Shown piece after piece: positions 15,387 to 27,500 of a stretch of DNA of 64,000 bases (the stretch's first letter is position 1; each line of letters starts with the position of its first letter). The stretch spans positions 8,507,820-8,571,819 of the forward strand of contig CM029617.1 in the NCBI GenBank assembly GCA_017311315.1. Direction: 5' to 3'. Below the pieces are notes generated by a model. The model did not search any database, was not told the origin of the DNA, and saw nothing but the letters and a program-made list of their open reading frames with translations. Position numbers and translations under genes: made by a program. This stretch comes from Dendrocalamus latiflorus (taxonomy: Eukaryota > Streptophyta > Magnoliopsida > Poales > Poaceae).

Positions 15387-15490
15387 AATAGTACTGGAAA
15401 GTGAACATGCTTCGCTTACTGTTTTACTATTAGTACTGGAAAGTGGATCATGCTTTCTTTTAGTACTGGAAAGTGGAACATGCTTACTTC
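15387..15490. repeat. Short tandem repeat, three units
   Basis: TAGTACTGGAAAGTG followed by (G)A(A/T)CATGCTT appears three times, at about 15389, 15432 and 15461, with diverged spacers. It lies between the MITE and the 5' flank of small-gene copy 2. Confidence 0.7.
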
Positions 15491-15645
15491 TGAAGGACCG
15501 TCAAGACGTCTCAACAGCAGGAGAAATCGATCCAAAGAAAACATAGGCCACAGCGGACCAGGCTAGCTGGCAATAAAGCGGCTGAACCGAGAAGCTCTTG
15601 CAAAGTTGCAAGCACGCGCACAGCCGATCCATGGCAATTCTGACA

Positions 15646-15823
15646 CCGGGCGTCTGTTCATGCTGCTCGGCGCGCTCCTCCTCTTGTGGCAGCACATCTT
15701 CGCCGCCTTCCTCCTCTGGATGATGGGTGCTCTCGCGATGCTCTCGGTGTGGCCCGGCAGTTCCCGAGGCTGGCGGCCGCCGTCGCGAGGGCGCTGCACG
15801 GCTACTTTCTTGGCGGTCTCAAG
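15646..15823 (+). pseudogene. Small two-pass membrane protein, copy 2 (broken)
   Basis: This aligns to copy 1 from the first hydrophobic stretch (LFMLLGALLLLWQ) to the end. The basic N-terminus is deleted: 5' leader sequence around 15630 is joined directly to GGGCGTCTG. The acidic loop is also missing, and a one-base deletion after ALAMLSV shifts the frame. The original TAG stop is now AAG (15821-15823). The 5' flank keeps the family's AATAAAGCGGCTGA leader and the 3' flank keeps the shared sequence to about 16000. It cannot encode the family protein. Confidence 0.8.
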
Positions 15824-16002
15824 TCCAGCCTCTTCCATGGCGCTCCACACACCGCATGTCTCGCCCGTCCGTGCTCTGCATGTGTGTGGTGTTCTCTCGT
15901 ACTCGATGCGTCCCACCAATTACCGCCCTGTAATGTAATAACCTTCGAGTGTCAGCACGAACTTCTCCTATCAGAGCTATCCAAACAATCGTAAATGACT
16001 AA

Positions 16003-16259
16003 GGACTTGTTTGGTTGGTGCCTAAGTTTGCTATGACTAAGTTTAGGCAATGTGTGGCTGCCACAGAAAGTGTGGTTAACAAAATCGAAGCCACACTTGT
16101 GGCAAAGTTTGGCAAGAAACTGAGTCTATGACGTGTGGGGCCGGGTGCTAAGAAAGTATGGCATGCCACAGTTGCGTCAGTGAACCAAACAGCTACCTAA
16201 AAATTGTGGCACGTCTAACTTGTGGCTAGGCAACTTCTGGTCATGAACCAAACAGGCCC
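16003..16259. mobile_element. Tourist-like MITE, 257 bp, TSD TAA, with empty site in paralogues
   Basis: The TIRs are GGACTTGTTTGGTT and the inverse of ACCAAACAGGCCC, with TAA on both sides (16000-16002 and 16260-16262). The same flank without insertion is present at about 33057 and 42656 as a single TAA in GAATAAATTG. That confirms both the boundaries and insertion after the duplication. Confidence 0.92.
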
Positions 16260-16793
16260 TAAATTGTTTTGTCATTTCATCTTGGTTTTGACTTGAAGAT
16301 GGATCAGAAATCCATATCAACTTCTGCTTAGAGAAGTTAAGATTAATATAAACATCTAGCTTCTTCACTTATCCCACTTCTGTCTCTCGCGGAGATAAGG
16401 CAAGAAAGGAAAGAGGTTGTGGACGTATCACATATCCTAATTCTTTTGTTCTTGTTTCGCACATATATTTCTCCATTACTTTCTCCACCCTTTGCGATCC
16501 TCTTCTAAATTTTATTTCATTATTATTATTACTGTTTATTTTTAGACAAAAACGATCATCGCAGTCATTTCACAAGCTCCCTCTGTAGCGGGCCGTATGA
16601 CCGCGAGATCCTTTGGTGTGGAATGTGGAGCAAAGACTCGAAACAATTTCCTCCATTCGATGCTTGCCCAGATTTCATCATGCGGCCCAGTTCCTTCCCT
16701 TGCCTCAAAGGCCCACAAGATTATATACGGGTTCAGCCCAGAAAATACGAATCCAAACCATCAGACCACGTTCGGCCTCTGCCTACTTCCCCC
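16260..16793 (+). other. 3' flank of small-gene copy 2, up to the copia insertion
   Basis: 16262-16320 and 16560-16775 match the conserved flank of the other copies, with about 240 bp of unrelated sequence between (about 16321-16559). No gene is seen. The flank ends in a C run (16789-16793) that abuts the copia LTR. Confidence 0.55.
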
Positions 16794-17038
16794 TGTTGAG
16801 GAACCGTCGCTGGCGATCAGTCCGAGCGATTCTTCTATTTAGAACAAGAACGAATCAATCACAGAATCACAGAAGAATAGATTGAACATACAGAGAGAGA
16901 TAGAGAGAACTCCTGGTTTTTCTTTATTGCTTTCATTCATGTGTACATAATATACTGGTATGGCTCCCTATTTATAGACTACAATGAGGTGCCCACCATG
17001 GGCCGCGGGCTGCTGGCCCAGGCCCAGGTTTCTTAACA
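16794..17038 (-). repeat. Copia 3' LTR, 245 bp
   Basis: On the plus strand it runs from TGTTGAGGAACCGTCG to GGTTTCTTAACA, with TG...CA type ends. The element's minus-strand promoter is visible as the reverse of CCCTATTTATAGAC near 16970. The same LTR, also exactly 245 bp, occurs at 47789-48033 (opposite orientation) and 50741-50985. Confidence 0.92.
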
Positions 17039-17351
17039 CTCCCCCTTGGGCACTCATCCGACACGTTCATACCTCGTTAAAACTCCATAAAAACTCAGTG
17101 GGAAAATTTTGGAGAAAGAGTACATGATACATGTTATGCCGCGATGCACGAATTGCCTCATTAAAAACCTTAGTCGAGAAACTTCAGGAAAACTCGTCAA
17201 AGGAAAAAGAGTACAATTCACCCAATTTCATTTAGTCTTCAAGACTTTATTCTTTTGGGTACTTAATCTTCATGATCAAGATTTACTAACGGGCTCGAGA
17301 GAATTCTCCCCCTGAATCTTGCACTTCTCTAAGTCTCATCATTCTCATCCC

Positions 17352-20300
17352 TCACACGCATCTTTCAAAGCTAGATGCGGGGAGTGACTTAGTGAACAAA
17401 TCTACATGACTTAGTGTGCAGTATTTTAATCTTGCCCATCTTTTGCAAGTCATGAGCATAGAGGAACTTGGGGTTGATATGCTTACATAGCCCGTCTGCA
17501 CTTGTGCAACACAAGCTGCATTATCTTCATGGATAATTATGGGGGTTTGCACAATATTTATTCCACACGACTGCTGGATGTGGTGAACCATTCGGCGGAG
17601 CCAAGCGCACTCTCGTGCGGCTTCATACAGTGCTATAATTTCTGAGTGGTTCGTCGAAATAGCTACAAGGCTTTGCTTAGACGATTTCCAGGGAATTGCA
17701 GTTTCACCACACAGGAATACATAGCCTGTTTGTGACCTTGCAGTATGCGGGTTAGACAGGTACCCAGCATCTGCATAGCCAATCAAGTTCAAGTCTTGAT
17801 TCTTTCTGTAGAACAATTCAAGATCCTTACTTCCTTAGAGGTATCGGAAGGTGTCCTTTATGCCCTGCCAATGCCTTTTGGTGGGCTCTGCACTGTACCT
17901 TGCTAACAGGTACACAGCAAATGCAATGTCCAATCTAGTGCAGTTTGTTAAGTACATGAGTGCTACCACTGCACTCAAGTATAGGATTCCGGTCCCAGGA
18001 CTTCCTCCCCCTCTTCCCTATGTCGGAAAGGATCTTTTTCTTACTGTAAAGACCCCCCGATCATCGGTACTTTCGATGGGTATGCCTTCTCGAAGCCAAG
18101 CCTTTCTAGCACCTTCTGGGTGTAGGCCGACTGATGTACCAAGATTCCTTCAGGGACATGCTCAAGCTGCAGGCTTAAGCAAAACATGGTCTTACCCAAA
18201 TCTTTCATTTCAAATTCTGACTCCAAATAGGAGCTTACTTCTTTTATGTCTTCCACTGTCCCGATGATGTTCAGATCATCTACATACACAGAGATTATAA
18301 GGATTCCATTCTGGGATCGCCGTATAAATACACAAGGACAGTCTTCATTGTTCGTGTAGCCTTTCTTGCAGAGAAAGTCGCTTAAGCGATTATACCACAT
18401 TCTTCCAGATTATTTCAGTCCATACAGTGACCTTCTGAGTTTCACACTGTACAAATTTCTATTTGCTCTGTCTTGGTTCGGGAGAGGTATTCCTTCAGGG
18501 ACTCTCATATAAATCTCCGAATCCAGATTACCGTAAAGGTATGCAGTCACAACATCCATCAATTTAATTTCTAAGTTCAAGTTCATTGCCATTGAGATCA
18601 AATATCTAAAGGTAATTCCACTCATGACTAGGGAGTAGGTTTCTTCATAATCAACTCCAGGACGTTGAGTGAAACCTTGGGTTACTAGCCTTGCTTACTA
18701 CTTCATTTCTTTCATTTCTCTTTCGAACAAATACCCACTTGTGCCCAACGGGGTGCACATGGGGAGACGTGCGGCATACGGGCTCAAACACATCTCTTTT
18801 GTTCAGATATAGCAATTCAGTTGCTATTGCCTTCTTCCAATCTTCCCAATCTGATCTTGTCTTACATTCAGCGAGCGATGCTGGCTCGGGATCAAGATCG
18901 ATGATGGAGGCAATTTTCTTTGCGAAGTAGATATCGATATTAGCTGTTGTCCTATTCAGGGACTCTCCCGTTTGCACATAATTTATAGCTATTTCTTCAC
19001 GAGTTGCTTCTTATGGAGTGATTGCTTCTTCCGGAGCTTCACCTTGCGCATCGCTTCTTTCAATTGCGGTGGCAAGTCCCTTTAGTTTTTTGGCTCCGAT
19101 GTGTGCACACACATCCATGCCGATGGGGATATACAGATCCGGTATGCCCTTTTTGGAAGGTGTCATACTTGTGCCAGGTCTCAACTAGCTCCCCTTCTCA
19201 TTCTGGGGGACTTCAGTGATCGGCTGTGATAAGTCATTCTTATCCTTTTTCACCAGGCGTCCCCGGTTACTTAGGATTCGAGGAACTGGAGTTCTCGTCC
19301 TCTTTTTTATTTTTCTGAGGCCTCTGGACGAGATTAGGGATACCTTCTGCTTTCTTTGGTATTTCAACCCTCTCCGGTGCAGTGCGTGCAGGCACATGCG
19401 ACTTAGTCATGCTAGCTCTTCAAATCACTAAAGTGATCAGGCAGCTGATTTGCTAATGCTTGCAAATCAATTGTCTTTTGGACTTGTATTGTCTTCTGGA
19501 CTTCTATTGTCTTCTGGACTTCTTTTGTCTTTACTAGTGCATGGGTATTCTGCATAGGTTCCCGTGGCTTACAACGTAATTTTCTGACATTCTTCATCAA
19601 GGGGTTGATTTCCTCCCCCTAATGTTGGGAAATTTTCGGTGGTGACCCTTGCGCTAGTTGCATAGGTGAATGGATGTTGTAGGCCGAAGGTCTAAGGTTG
19701 ATGAGATTCGCTGCATGAAGGACTGTGTGTCCCCAACATATAGCTGGCAAATTACAATTATGCAAGAGGGGTCGGGTAATAAACAAAATTCTTTTAATTA
19801 AAGCTTCTGCCAAACCATTCTGGGTATGGACATGCGGTACCGAATGCTCAACTGCAATTCCCATCGCCATACAATAATCATCAAATGCCTTTGAAGCAAA
19901 TTCTCCGACGTTGTCCATACTGGTGGACTTGATCAGGAAACACATTTCTGATACGAATGATCTGCGAGATCAATTTTGTAAAGGCATGGTTTCTTGTGGA
20001 CAACAAAACCCACATATGACAACTTCGAGGAAGCGTCAGTGAGCACCATAAAATACTTAAATGGCCCTGAGATGGGCTTAATGGGACCGCAAATATCTCC
20101 CTAGATGCGTTCCAGGAATGCAGATACTTCATCCTTCACTTTCAGAGTAGAGGGTCTAGCTATTAGTTTCCTGGTGGCACATGCAGGGCACACAAAAATC
20201 TTCATGATTCAGGAAATTCTCCACATTAATATTATGCCCTTGCGAATTATTTATTATGTTTCTCATCATCCTAAGACCTGGGTGGCCTAATCTATCATGC

Positions 20301-20728
20301 TAGAGACAGAAGACTTCAGAGCTTCTAAATACTGTCTTTAGGACAGTGTAGGCTACAGCTGCCTTAATGTTGGTATAATATAGCCCAGTTTCTAGTGAAG
20401 GAAGTTTTTCTAATACCCTTTTGCCATTCTCTTCACACTTCGTAATGAGTAGGTATTCCTTACCGTACTCTTCTTTAGTCTCAACGTGGAAACCGTTGGC
20501 GCAAATATTCTTAAAACTTAGGAGAGTTCTAGCCGATTCTGGGTACAATAAGGCTTCTTCAATGACCAAAGTTGTGCCCATTGTGGCGCTTCCTGAACCA
20601 ATTATACATGCATCGCTTCTGGCGATTGTCGTAAGGCTGCTAGTGCTCTTACGAATCGACTGAAAATACTTAATCTCTCTTAAGATGATATGCGTTGTGC
20701 TGTTGCTAGCTAAACACACTTCCTTCAT
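17352..20728 (-). pseudogene. Copia pol: pre-integrase, integrase, reverse transcriptase, RNase H (inactivated)
   Basis: The frames are fragmented. 20728-20300 is the GAG-pre-integrase region. About 20290-19619 is the integrase core, including MDNVGEFASKAFDDYC and the downstream HTQNGLAEALIKR with the candidate catalytic Glu. 18977-18651 and 18625-18410 carry the start of reverse transcriptase with LMDVVTAYLYGNLDSEIYMR. 18400-18041 has the catalytic SVYVDDLNIIG box. 17816-17352 is RNase H with GYADAGYL, SSKQSLVAIS and HEDNAACVA. Polyprotein continuity is broken by several stops, for example a stop replacing the residue after RSLYGLK. Cut-and-copy functions would be expected in an intact relative, not here. 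Confidence 0.88.
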
Positions 20729-20975
20729 AGGGCGCTACACGTGTTCTAATATAGGGTATTTTATTAACATGTATGAGAAGGCAATCAACGCATAAATAAA
20801 ATACTCCAATATCAGAACATATCATGCCATCATAAACTGAATAAATGAATGAATTCTTCAAATATTATCCAACCATCACGAGAAAATAACAATTATTAAG
20901 TACCTTCCATGCAAATTCTAACATATTCTTCCACACAAAATAAATGACAATTAAAGTCGAAATGCATTCAGTGCA

Positions 20976-21857
20976 CTAGACTTCTTCTGCTATTTTCTCG
21001 GGGGTGACGTTCTCTTCAAGAGAAATCATGGCAGTGGCTGCTTCTAGGTCGCGAGGGGGTGTTGCTGTCGTGATGGTTTCAACCTCCATCGGTGCAGGCA
21101 GTTGCTCAGAACTCTCCCCCTCTGCCGATGCAGAGTGGGCTTCATGTTGCCCTTTGCCATCCCACTTTTGGCTTGTTAGCCTTATTCTCTCGTGGAGCAT
21201 CTGATTCGTCTTTCTGGGTTGCGGTCTTACCCTTCCTTTCCCTTTTCTCTATCAAGAGCTTTCGCACCTTGTTGCTCCCAACGTTGGCTTCACGGCCAGT
21301 GGAGCTCTCAGATGGCTGAGTGACTTAGTTCTTGCGGAGAACTTCTTCCTGAGCCTCCGCAACTTGCATCATATCTATCAATTTGGCATATTCCTCATAG
21401 CCGTCTTAACGATAATTGCATGCGGATTGTACTGCATTGGGGTGGAAGGATTTTTCTCAATTTTCTGTATTGGGGTACAAATTCTGTGCAAGGCAGAATT
21501 GTATTCTTCGACTGTCTTAAAGTCGGCAAACCTCAGTCTGATCCACTCTTGCTCTGCTTGGGAAAGAATGGTATACTTTAGCCTCTCAAACCGCTTCTGT
21601 AGTGCGGTCCAGAGTGCTAGCGCGCTTTCCTCTGCCATGTACTCATTCTTGAGAATGAGGCAGAGGTGGTGCCTGAGAAAATGAAGTGCCTGGTCATTCT
21701 CCTCAGGTGTGGGTTGTGCGTCATTCAGTCTGCCAATCCCAATAGCCGCGCGGAGCTTCTTGGCTCCAAGCACAATCTCGACATCGGATGCCCATGTCAG
21801 ATAGTTTTGGCCATGCTGGGCCAGCTCCTTGAACTCCTGGTTCGTGATGCCAGTCAT
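20976..21857 (-). pseudogene. Copia gag (inactivated)
   Basis: The N-terminal part (21857-21378, 159 residues) opens MTGITNQEFKELAQHGQNY and contains LTWASDVEIVLGAKKLRAAI, typical of copia gag. The C-terminal part (21200-20976) is out of continuity and its CCHC knuckle is lost. The related copy at 43496-43912 still has CYKCGKWGHWSRIC. Upstream of the ATG is a 100-bp stretch with TTTACC/GGTAAA words, then the AT-rich leader. Confidence 0.8.
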
Positions 21858-22349
21858 CTATATGTGTATATGAGTTTACTGCCGGTAAATATGCACGGAA
21901 TAATTTACTACGGGTAAATAATTGGTACAATAGGTTCTCGTAATGTTTCATAATTTTCTGTGCATTTTCTATAATTTTACTGCTAATTCAATGATTAAAA
22001 GCAATTTAAACAATTACAATTAACCAAAACAGTAAATAAATACAGAGAATACAGAGAATAATAATGGCAGAAATAAATAAGCTTCAAATGCTAAAAATAA
22101 TTCAAAATTCGGATTCCCGAGGCCCTTTTATGCTAGAATAGAAATTTTCAGCAAATTCTGCAATTCCAGAGGGTTTCTGCGCAAATTTTCAGTTCAGAGA
22201 AAAATTCGTGCAATTTTCTGATTTGCCGAGGGGTTTTCTGCAAAATTCTGGACCCACTCGTAAATTTGAGGACCTATCGGCAATTGTCGGAATTACCGTG
22301 GTCTTTCCGCAAAATTCGGGACTTAAATTAAAGGTTTAAGGGCTTTCCG

Positions 22350-23345
22350 GCAATTTACAGAAAATGGGAGGGCTTTTCGCAATTTTTGCCATGATTCCCA
22401 CCGGCCGGGCCTTCTTTCTTTCTTTTTCCGCCCAGCCCATTCGCTCCCCCTCCGGCCCATCCGGCCGGTATTACCACCAGGGCGCTAGGGTTCCCCCTTG
22501 CCCTGTTCCTTTGTGGCGGCGGCGGCGCCAGAAATGCGGTTCGGGCGGGGTGTGTCGGCCGGGCCGAACCGGTGGGGCCAGCGAGCGGCCGGCGGTGCGG
22601 AGGCACGGGCGGTGCGGCCACTTCGAGCAGTGCGAATCGGCTGGTGCGGGCGGCGCAACCGGCGCGGCACGGATGACCAAGCGGCGGCGCGCAAGCCAAC
22701 TGGTCGGGCGAGCACAGCGGCATGCGGGCCAGCCGGGCGCGGACACGGTGCAGCTGTCGGAGGCTAGCGCGTGGCGGAGCCAGCGCGAGGCGGCGGCGCA
22801 AGGTGGCGGGGCCGGCGCGTGCTCAAGAGAACCCGGATGCGGGCCGGCGCTAGAGCGGGCAACGGCCAGTCGGCGTTGACGGTCTGACGGCTGGCTTCGG
22901 GCCGGGGTGGTCCAAACGGTGGTAAGCTCGGCGGCGACTAGGCGACAGCCGCATGCTGGCGGTGCGCAAGGTGAGCAGGCGACGCGAAGGCGGGCCGGCA
23001 AGCCGGGGCGTCGAGCTAGCAAGCAGGCGGTGAGGCTGGGAGGTGGCACACAGCACGTGCGGGCTACTTCGGGCGATGAAGCTGAGGCGGCTGGGCGCTA
23101 CTTCGGGCGAGCGGCAACAGCCAGGCGGATCTCCATGCTGAGGTAGCCGAGCGGGGCGGCGACTTCAACAGCCCATGCGGGCGGTGCTGCGGGCGGGCGT
23201 GAAGCCGACAGCACTCATCGGCCATGCGGGGCCATACTGCCAGCGGTGACACGTGCTCCATGGTCGGCGACTGGCCGGCGGTTGGCGTCGACCGACGGTG
23301 GGTGCCGGCGGTCGGCAGCGGCTTCAGGCCGGTGCCCTTTTTTTT
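22350..23345. other. GC-rich tract (about 1 kb) without a recognisable gene
   Basis: This strongly GC-rich stretch has overlapping ORFs on every frame of both strands (the longest, 22471-23049 minus, is 192 codons), none with a recognisable domain and all rich in Ala/Arg/Pro. It lies just outside the copia leader in minus-strand order. It may be leader sequence, a captured host fragment, or the GC-rich core of another degraded LTR element. Its sharp right edge at a T-rich run (23338-23354) is notable. Confidence 0.4.
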
Positions 23346-25990
23346 CTTTCTTTTGTGCAATGACCGAACAGAGAAGACGATGCTCGTTTCTTTTCTTGTG
23401 CAGTCATAATCTATTTTTTTGGGACCAATTAGCTAAACACTTCCATGAGAAATAGAAAAAATGATCTACAGTTTTATGTAGTACTATATAAGACCAGGTT
23501 CGGGTCAAAGACTCACAAAGTACTGGCTACACTCTTAAATGTGAAATAAAAAAAAATCATCTACAGTTTTTTTGTAATCGTCAGTATATTATAGGCACTG
23601 CTCGGTTGGGCTGAAAAACTATGGCTTATGGCTGAAATTGCATTGTAGCAGCTGAAATTTTATTATAGCTGAAGGTGGATTATTTAGCGTAATTAAATTT
23701 AAAAATTTTAAAAATAAAAAAATATGTTAGCTCATCTTGGACAACACAAATGAATACAAGAAAAAAAGAACCGGCAAAAAAGCGAAAAAAAATCAGAAAA
23801 AGACGAAATTTATGAATAGTAAAAAATAAGCCAGAAACTGAAGCTGAAACGAGCGGGCCATAAGCGGGGAAGCTCCCGGCCACTCGCCCGTGCGGCCGTG
23901 CCATGTCACATTTTATGTGAAAACCCCCCTGAATTTTCTAAAATCGTTTAAATTCCTCGGTTCTCGCAAAAAGATTTGCCAGATTTTTTTTCCGAAAACC
24001 CCCTTCACTTCACCGAAATTGCATATCCTTTACAGGATAGCACCCCGCGATTTTCTAAAATTACGTATATACCTCAACCGGGGGGAAAATCATGAATTTG
24101 ACTTGTGATCAGTATACTACATAGCACGGTTGTGCTACAGTTTGAAAGCTTGGTGTTTAGTTATGTACTTACGTTCATCATATCGTTGATTCATCAAAGC
24201 TCATGGTAGTCCGTACGTGCACGCGTAAGCTCGTGTGTGGTGGCGGTCGATATCAGTCGGTGCTTGATTGTGCAAAGCATGCCCCTACTGAAAAAGAGAT
24301 GAGCCTTGTTTCAAGAGGAAAAATAAAAGAAAATGGGAACATATGTTGCCCTACAAGCCATTCTTTTGCTCCCCAGGATTGGTGTACCTAAATATACTTG
24401 CCACTTTTTCTTCCCCTGTTAAGTCCATAATGCAGTGTTTCAAGTTTGAACGATGACAATGCCAAAGGACATCTGAACACCTGGATTTGTACGGTTTGTT
24501 TGTTTTTTTCACTTGGAATTGTTTGGAATGACTGGAAGACTTTCCCCTATGGATTCTGCTCACCATCACATTTTCTCGGTTGAAAAAGACTGAAAACGCT
24601 GCAGGAAGAAACTATTTCTTGGCCTTCCATAGTTTTTTGTCCGTCCTCTAGAATTTTTCTCCATGGCAAAAGGGCTTGGTGCACATTTGATGTTCACCAG
24701 AGTTGTACTTTTAACAATATCATTCGCTTTTACCAAAAATATATATAGCGATGTACTCTTCTACTTTTCATGTACCTTTTCAACTCATCCGTGTAAATTT
24801 TGAAGTGCAGTCCCAGAGGTTGAATTGTACTCTATCCAGTCGTAAGTATTGTTTTGGTCATTGACAAGGTTTCCAGAACATAATATTGACCACAAATTTA
24901 TGTAATACTAATATATTTGTAAAACATAATAAACTGCTCTGTTTTTTTTTGTTAAATCAAGCATTTTTATGCTCCCAACAAATAATCACTCTCTTAAATA
25001 AAACTGCTTGATCACCTCTGAGAAGTCTTTATATGCTTGACTACTATACCATGTATCATAAGTCTAATGGCGGAACTAGAACAAAAATGACATGGGATCT
25101 TATGCTCTATGTATGTACTTACCAATATATCTATCAATAATATAGTAGATACTAATGCATTCTAAATTTTGTAACATCAATCCACTATTAGTGAAGGATT
25201 TAGAATGAATCCGAGAACAAAATATGGTTAGCATTGAGAGATAGTTGACTATTCTTCTTACCACATCTTTTTGGTTGGGGGAGATAGTCAAGATAGTCCT
25301 CTATTCTTTTTCCTTTCCTCTCGATCAAACTGAATCTCCTATTCCCCAACTGATTCATGGACTTTCCATATTCATAGTATTTGCAGTTGAACTTGCTACC
25401 TTTTTTAGAAATCGCTCCATGACTATAGACTACATGTCATAGAGAGACGACAATTATTGAAAGTTAAAACATACTGAATTAGATATTGAAACACATCAAA
25501 AAAAATCTTTAATTCAATTGTTGCAAAAATCAAAACAAAGTATTCTAATATTAAAGCTCTAACCCACAAATATATTAAAGATCATATAATTAAAACCTTA
25601 AAATCTAAATAACAAAATTTAGTACTTATTTTAGTTGGCTGATCGTTACTTCATTAATTATGAAGATCATTGAACTTTGAAGCAAGGAGTCGGTAAGTTA
25701 GAACGAGACAAGTGGTTAGTGGACGATCTCATCTATTGCCGTGACCGTTGGTCATACTGCATATATTGATACATACACCAAGATTTACTCCATTTACATA
25801 CGCGCATAGTGAGATTAACACAGCAAGAAATCTAACTATACCATTCGACGCATGCAGGCATAGGCGAGAAGCGGTCAGCATGCTCCCAAACGACGGCAGC
25901 TCTGGCGCCGAGCTGGTCGCTGCTACAAACAAAAGGAACAACTCACCAAAGGTTACTGCGTGACGTGGGGAACAGGGGAAAGTAGGTAAG
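23345..25990. other. Unassigned AT-rich interval
   Basis: No supported gene. 23590-23860 looks like a MITE: it starts GCACTGCTCGGTTGGGCTG, ends near CTGAAACGAGCGGGCC, these ends are roughly inverted, and the interior carries repeated GGCTTATGGCTGAA words. No clean target duplication was found. 23880-24110 contains several CCCCCC/GGGGGG-bordered AT segments. 25748-25963 holds an 71-codon ORF with no recognised motif. The rest shows nothing identifiable. Confidence 0.4.
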
Positions 25991-26376
25991 GCGCAGGGGC
26001 GGAGCCAGGATCCAGACAAAGGGGGGGCCGACCCGCCAAGGCGTCGGCGCCATGGGCCCTGGGCGCCGTGTGTCGGCAAAATTAAACATACACATATATA
26101 ATTAAACATACACATATATATTGTCATATAAATATTAGCTTAAAACATTATAAACATGGTAAAACTACTGCAGAAAAAATAAATGATTAATTTTTTTAAC
26201 TCTCATATTCAGCGATATTGGGAAATTTTGTTTTCATTTTAGTATATTCTAGCCCACTACTCCAAGTGTTGTAGAGTTGTGAACAAGAGTTGTAAACTTG
26301 CAATTGATAGTTTGTGAACAAGGCTGCTTCTAGAATCTTGGTGATAGCATGATTTCTATAGTAGAGCAGTATTACC
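25990..26376. other. hAT-type terminal motif and AT-rich sequence
   Basis: CAGGGGCGGAGCCAGGAT at about 25995 is the kind of terminus many plant hAT-related elements carry; no matching inverted end was found nearby, so this is probably a truncated end. A 26-bp unit (AATTAAACATACACATATAT) is directly duplicated at 26078-26120. The remainder to the start of segmental copy A has no gene. Confidence 0.4.
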
Positions 26377-26391
26377 AGTTGAAACTAGGCC

Positions 26392-26745
26392 TGTTATGAT
26401 TACACGCCAAATAGTAGATGATAGGGTTTCGGGGGGCCTAAAGAGGCAACCTAGAGCCGAAGACTCTAGCAAGAGGGGAGAGGTGAAGAACGAGAGCGAT
26501 GTATTCAATCTGACAATGTCTATTCCCTTGTATCGAATGTCTCCTTCCTCTTATGGCGCCCTATGTAACGTATTTATAGCTATAGGAGATGTTATTTATA
26601 CGAATACCCTTCTTGAGCCTTTGCTAACGAGGGTATATGTGTCTTTTCCTTGGCATGCCCTAAATGAGCCTACCTTTTACTTACATCCATGCATGAGCTC
26701 ATGCATGGTGGACCGAAGGTGCCACGGTAGGGGCCACTCCCAACA
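26392..26745. mobile_element. Solo LTR, 354 bp (in segmental copy A)
   Basis: It begins TGTTATGATTACACGCC and ends CCACTCCCAACA, with a TATA-like TATTTATAGCTATAGG inside. The copy at 56810-57163 is also 354 bp. In the third related block at 48440 the flanking sequence runs across this position without it (AACCAGGGCTTTTG), so the LTR inserted after block C split off and before copies A and B separated. Target duplications are no longer clear. Confidence 0.7.
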
Positions 26746-27500
26746 GTGCTTTTTTTTGGAATAGTTCTAAACTAAATTAATCTAGTAAAGCACGCAATTG
26801 ATCCAGTAAACATATCAGGCCATGCTTGCAAGAATTAATCTAAGGCAATCGATGATATATAAGTGGTTCGGCCAGCAATCATGCTGATAACGTATTGTGT
26901 GATAGCTTGTCATGTGATTGACCGAACCAAACCATCCAACATTGCATAATGTAATTGAGATCAATCACAAAAAAAAACATGAACACAAGAATAATTGATA
27001 GAGAGATATATCATTAGAGTCAACTATTTACGACTCCTTTTGCTCTTTTTTATTTGACGCTTTTAACTTTTTACGGTCGTTGAGATACCACTTTGACCAA
27101 TACTTTTTATAGATTTATATTAAGATATATTAATAAAATTATAATATTATAAAGGTATTTTTAATGACAAATCTAATAATATAGTTTTTATGTAGTCAAT
27201 CCATATAGTTTTAAGGAACATAGGGAATAATAGATAGGGTGTATGCACAAGTACACCATGAGAAAAGTGGTCCTATCCGGTGGCGAAGCTAGGACAAATA
27301 TATAGGGTGAACTCAAAGGACTGGGCTAAATTATGACAAACACAGCAAGCAAGCCAGGATTTCGCTTCTCGATTATTGTAAATCTATGAACAAATTGTAA
27401 ATTTCATCACTTTGTCAAAAATTATCAATTAGACGATTAACAAATACTAATTTCATAAATCATCCCTAATTCATTGTACAACATCAAGCATCAAGAGTAA

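Larger units (their letters stand above)
16794..22350 (-). mobile_element. Ty1/copia retrotransposon on minus strand, 5' LTR not found
   Basis: Reading on the minus strand, the order is leader, gag, protease/linker region, pre-integrase, integrase, reverse transcriptase, RNase H, polypurine tract, 3' LTR, which is the copia order. The 3' LTR is 16794-17038; a G-rich polypurine tract (reverse of CTCCCCCTT) sits directly beside it at 17039. Gag starts at 21857 and an AT-rich leader runs to about 22350. No second copy of the LTR occurs within the next 25 kb, so the 5' end is lost. Many in-frame stops and frameshifts are present. The same family occurs at 42897-48033 and 50595-50985. Confidence 0.88.

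Noticed and set aside
22364..23360. Several ORFs of 100-190 codons
   Set aside because: Uniformly Ala/Arg/Pro-rich in every frame, no motif, no splice or promoter support.
24203..24569. Possible small gene (62 and 72 codon ORFs on opposite strands)
   Set aside because: No motif, no splice sites that extend either frame, and no paralogous copy to compare.
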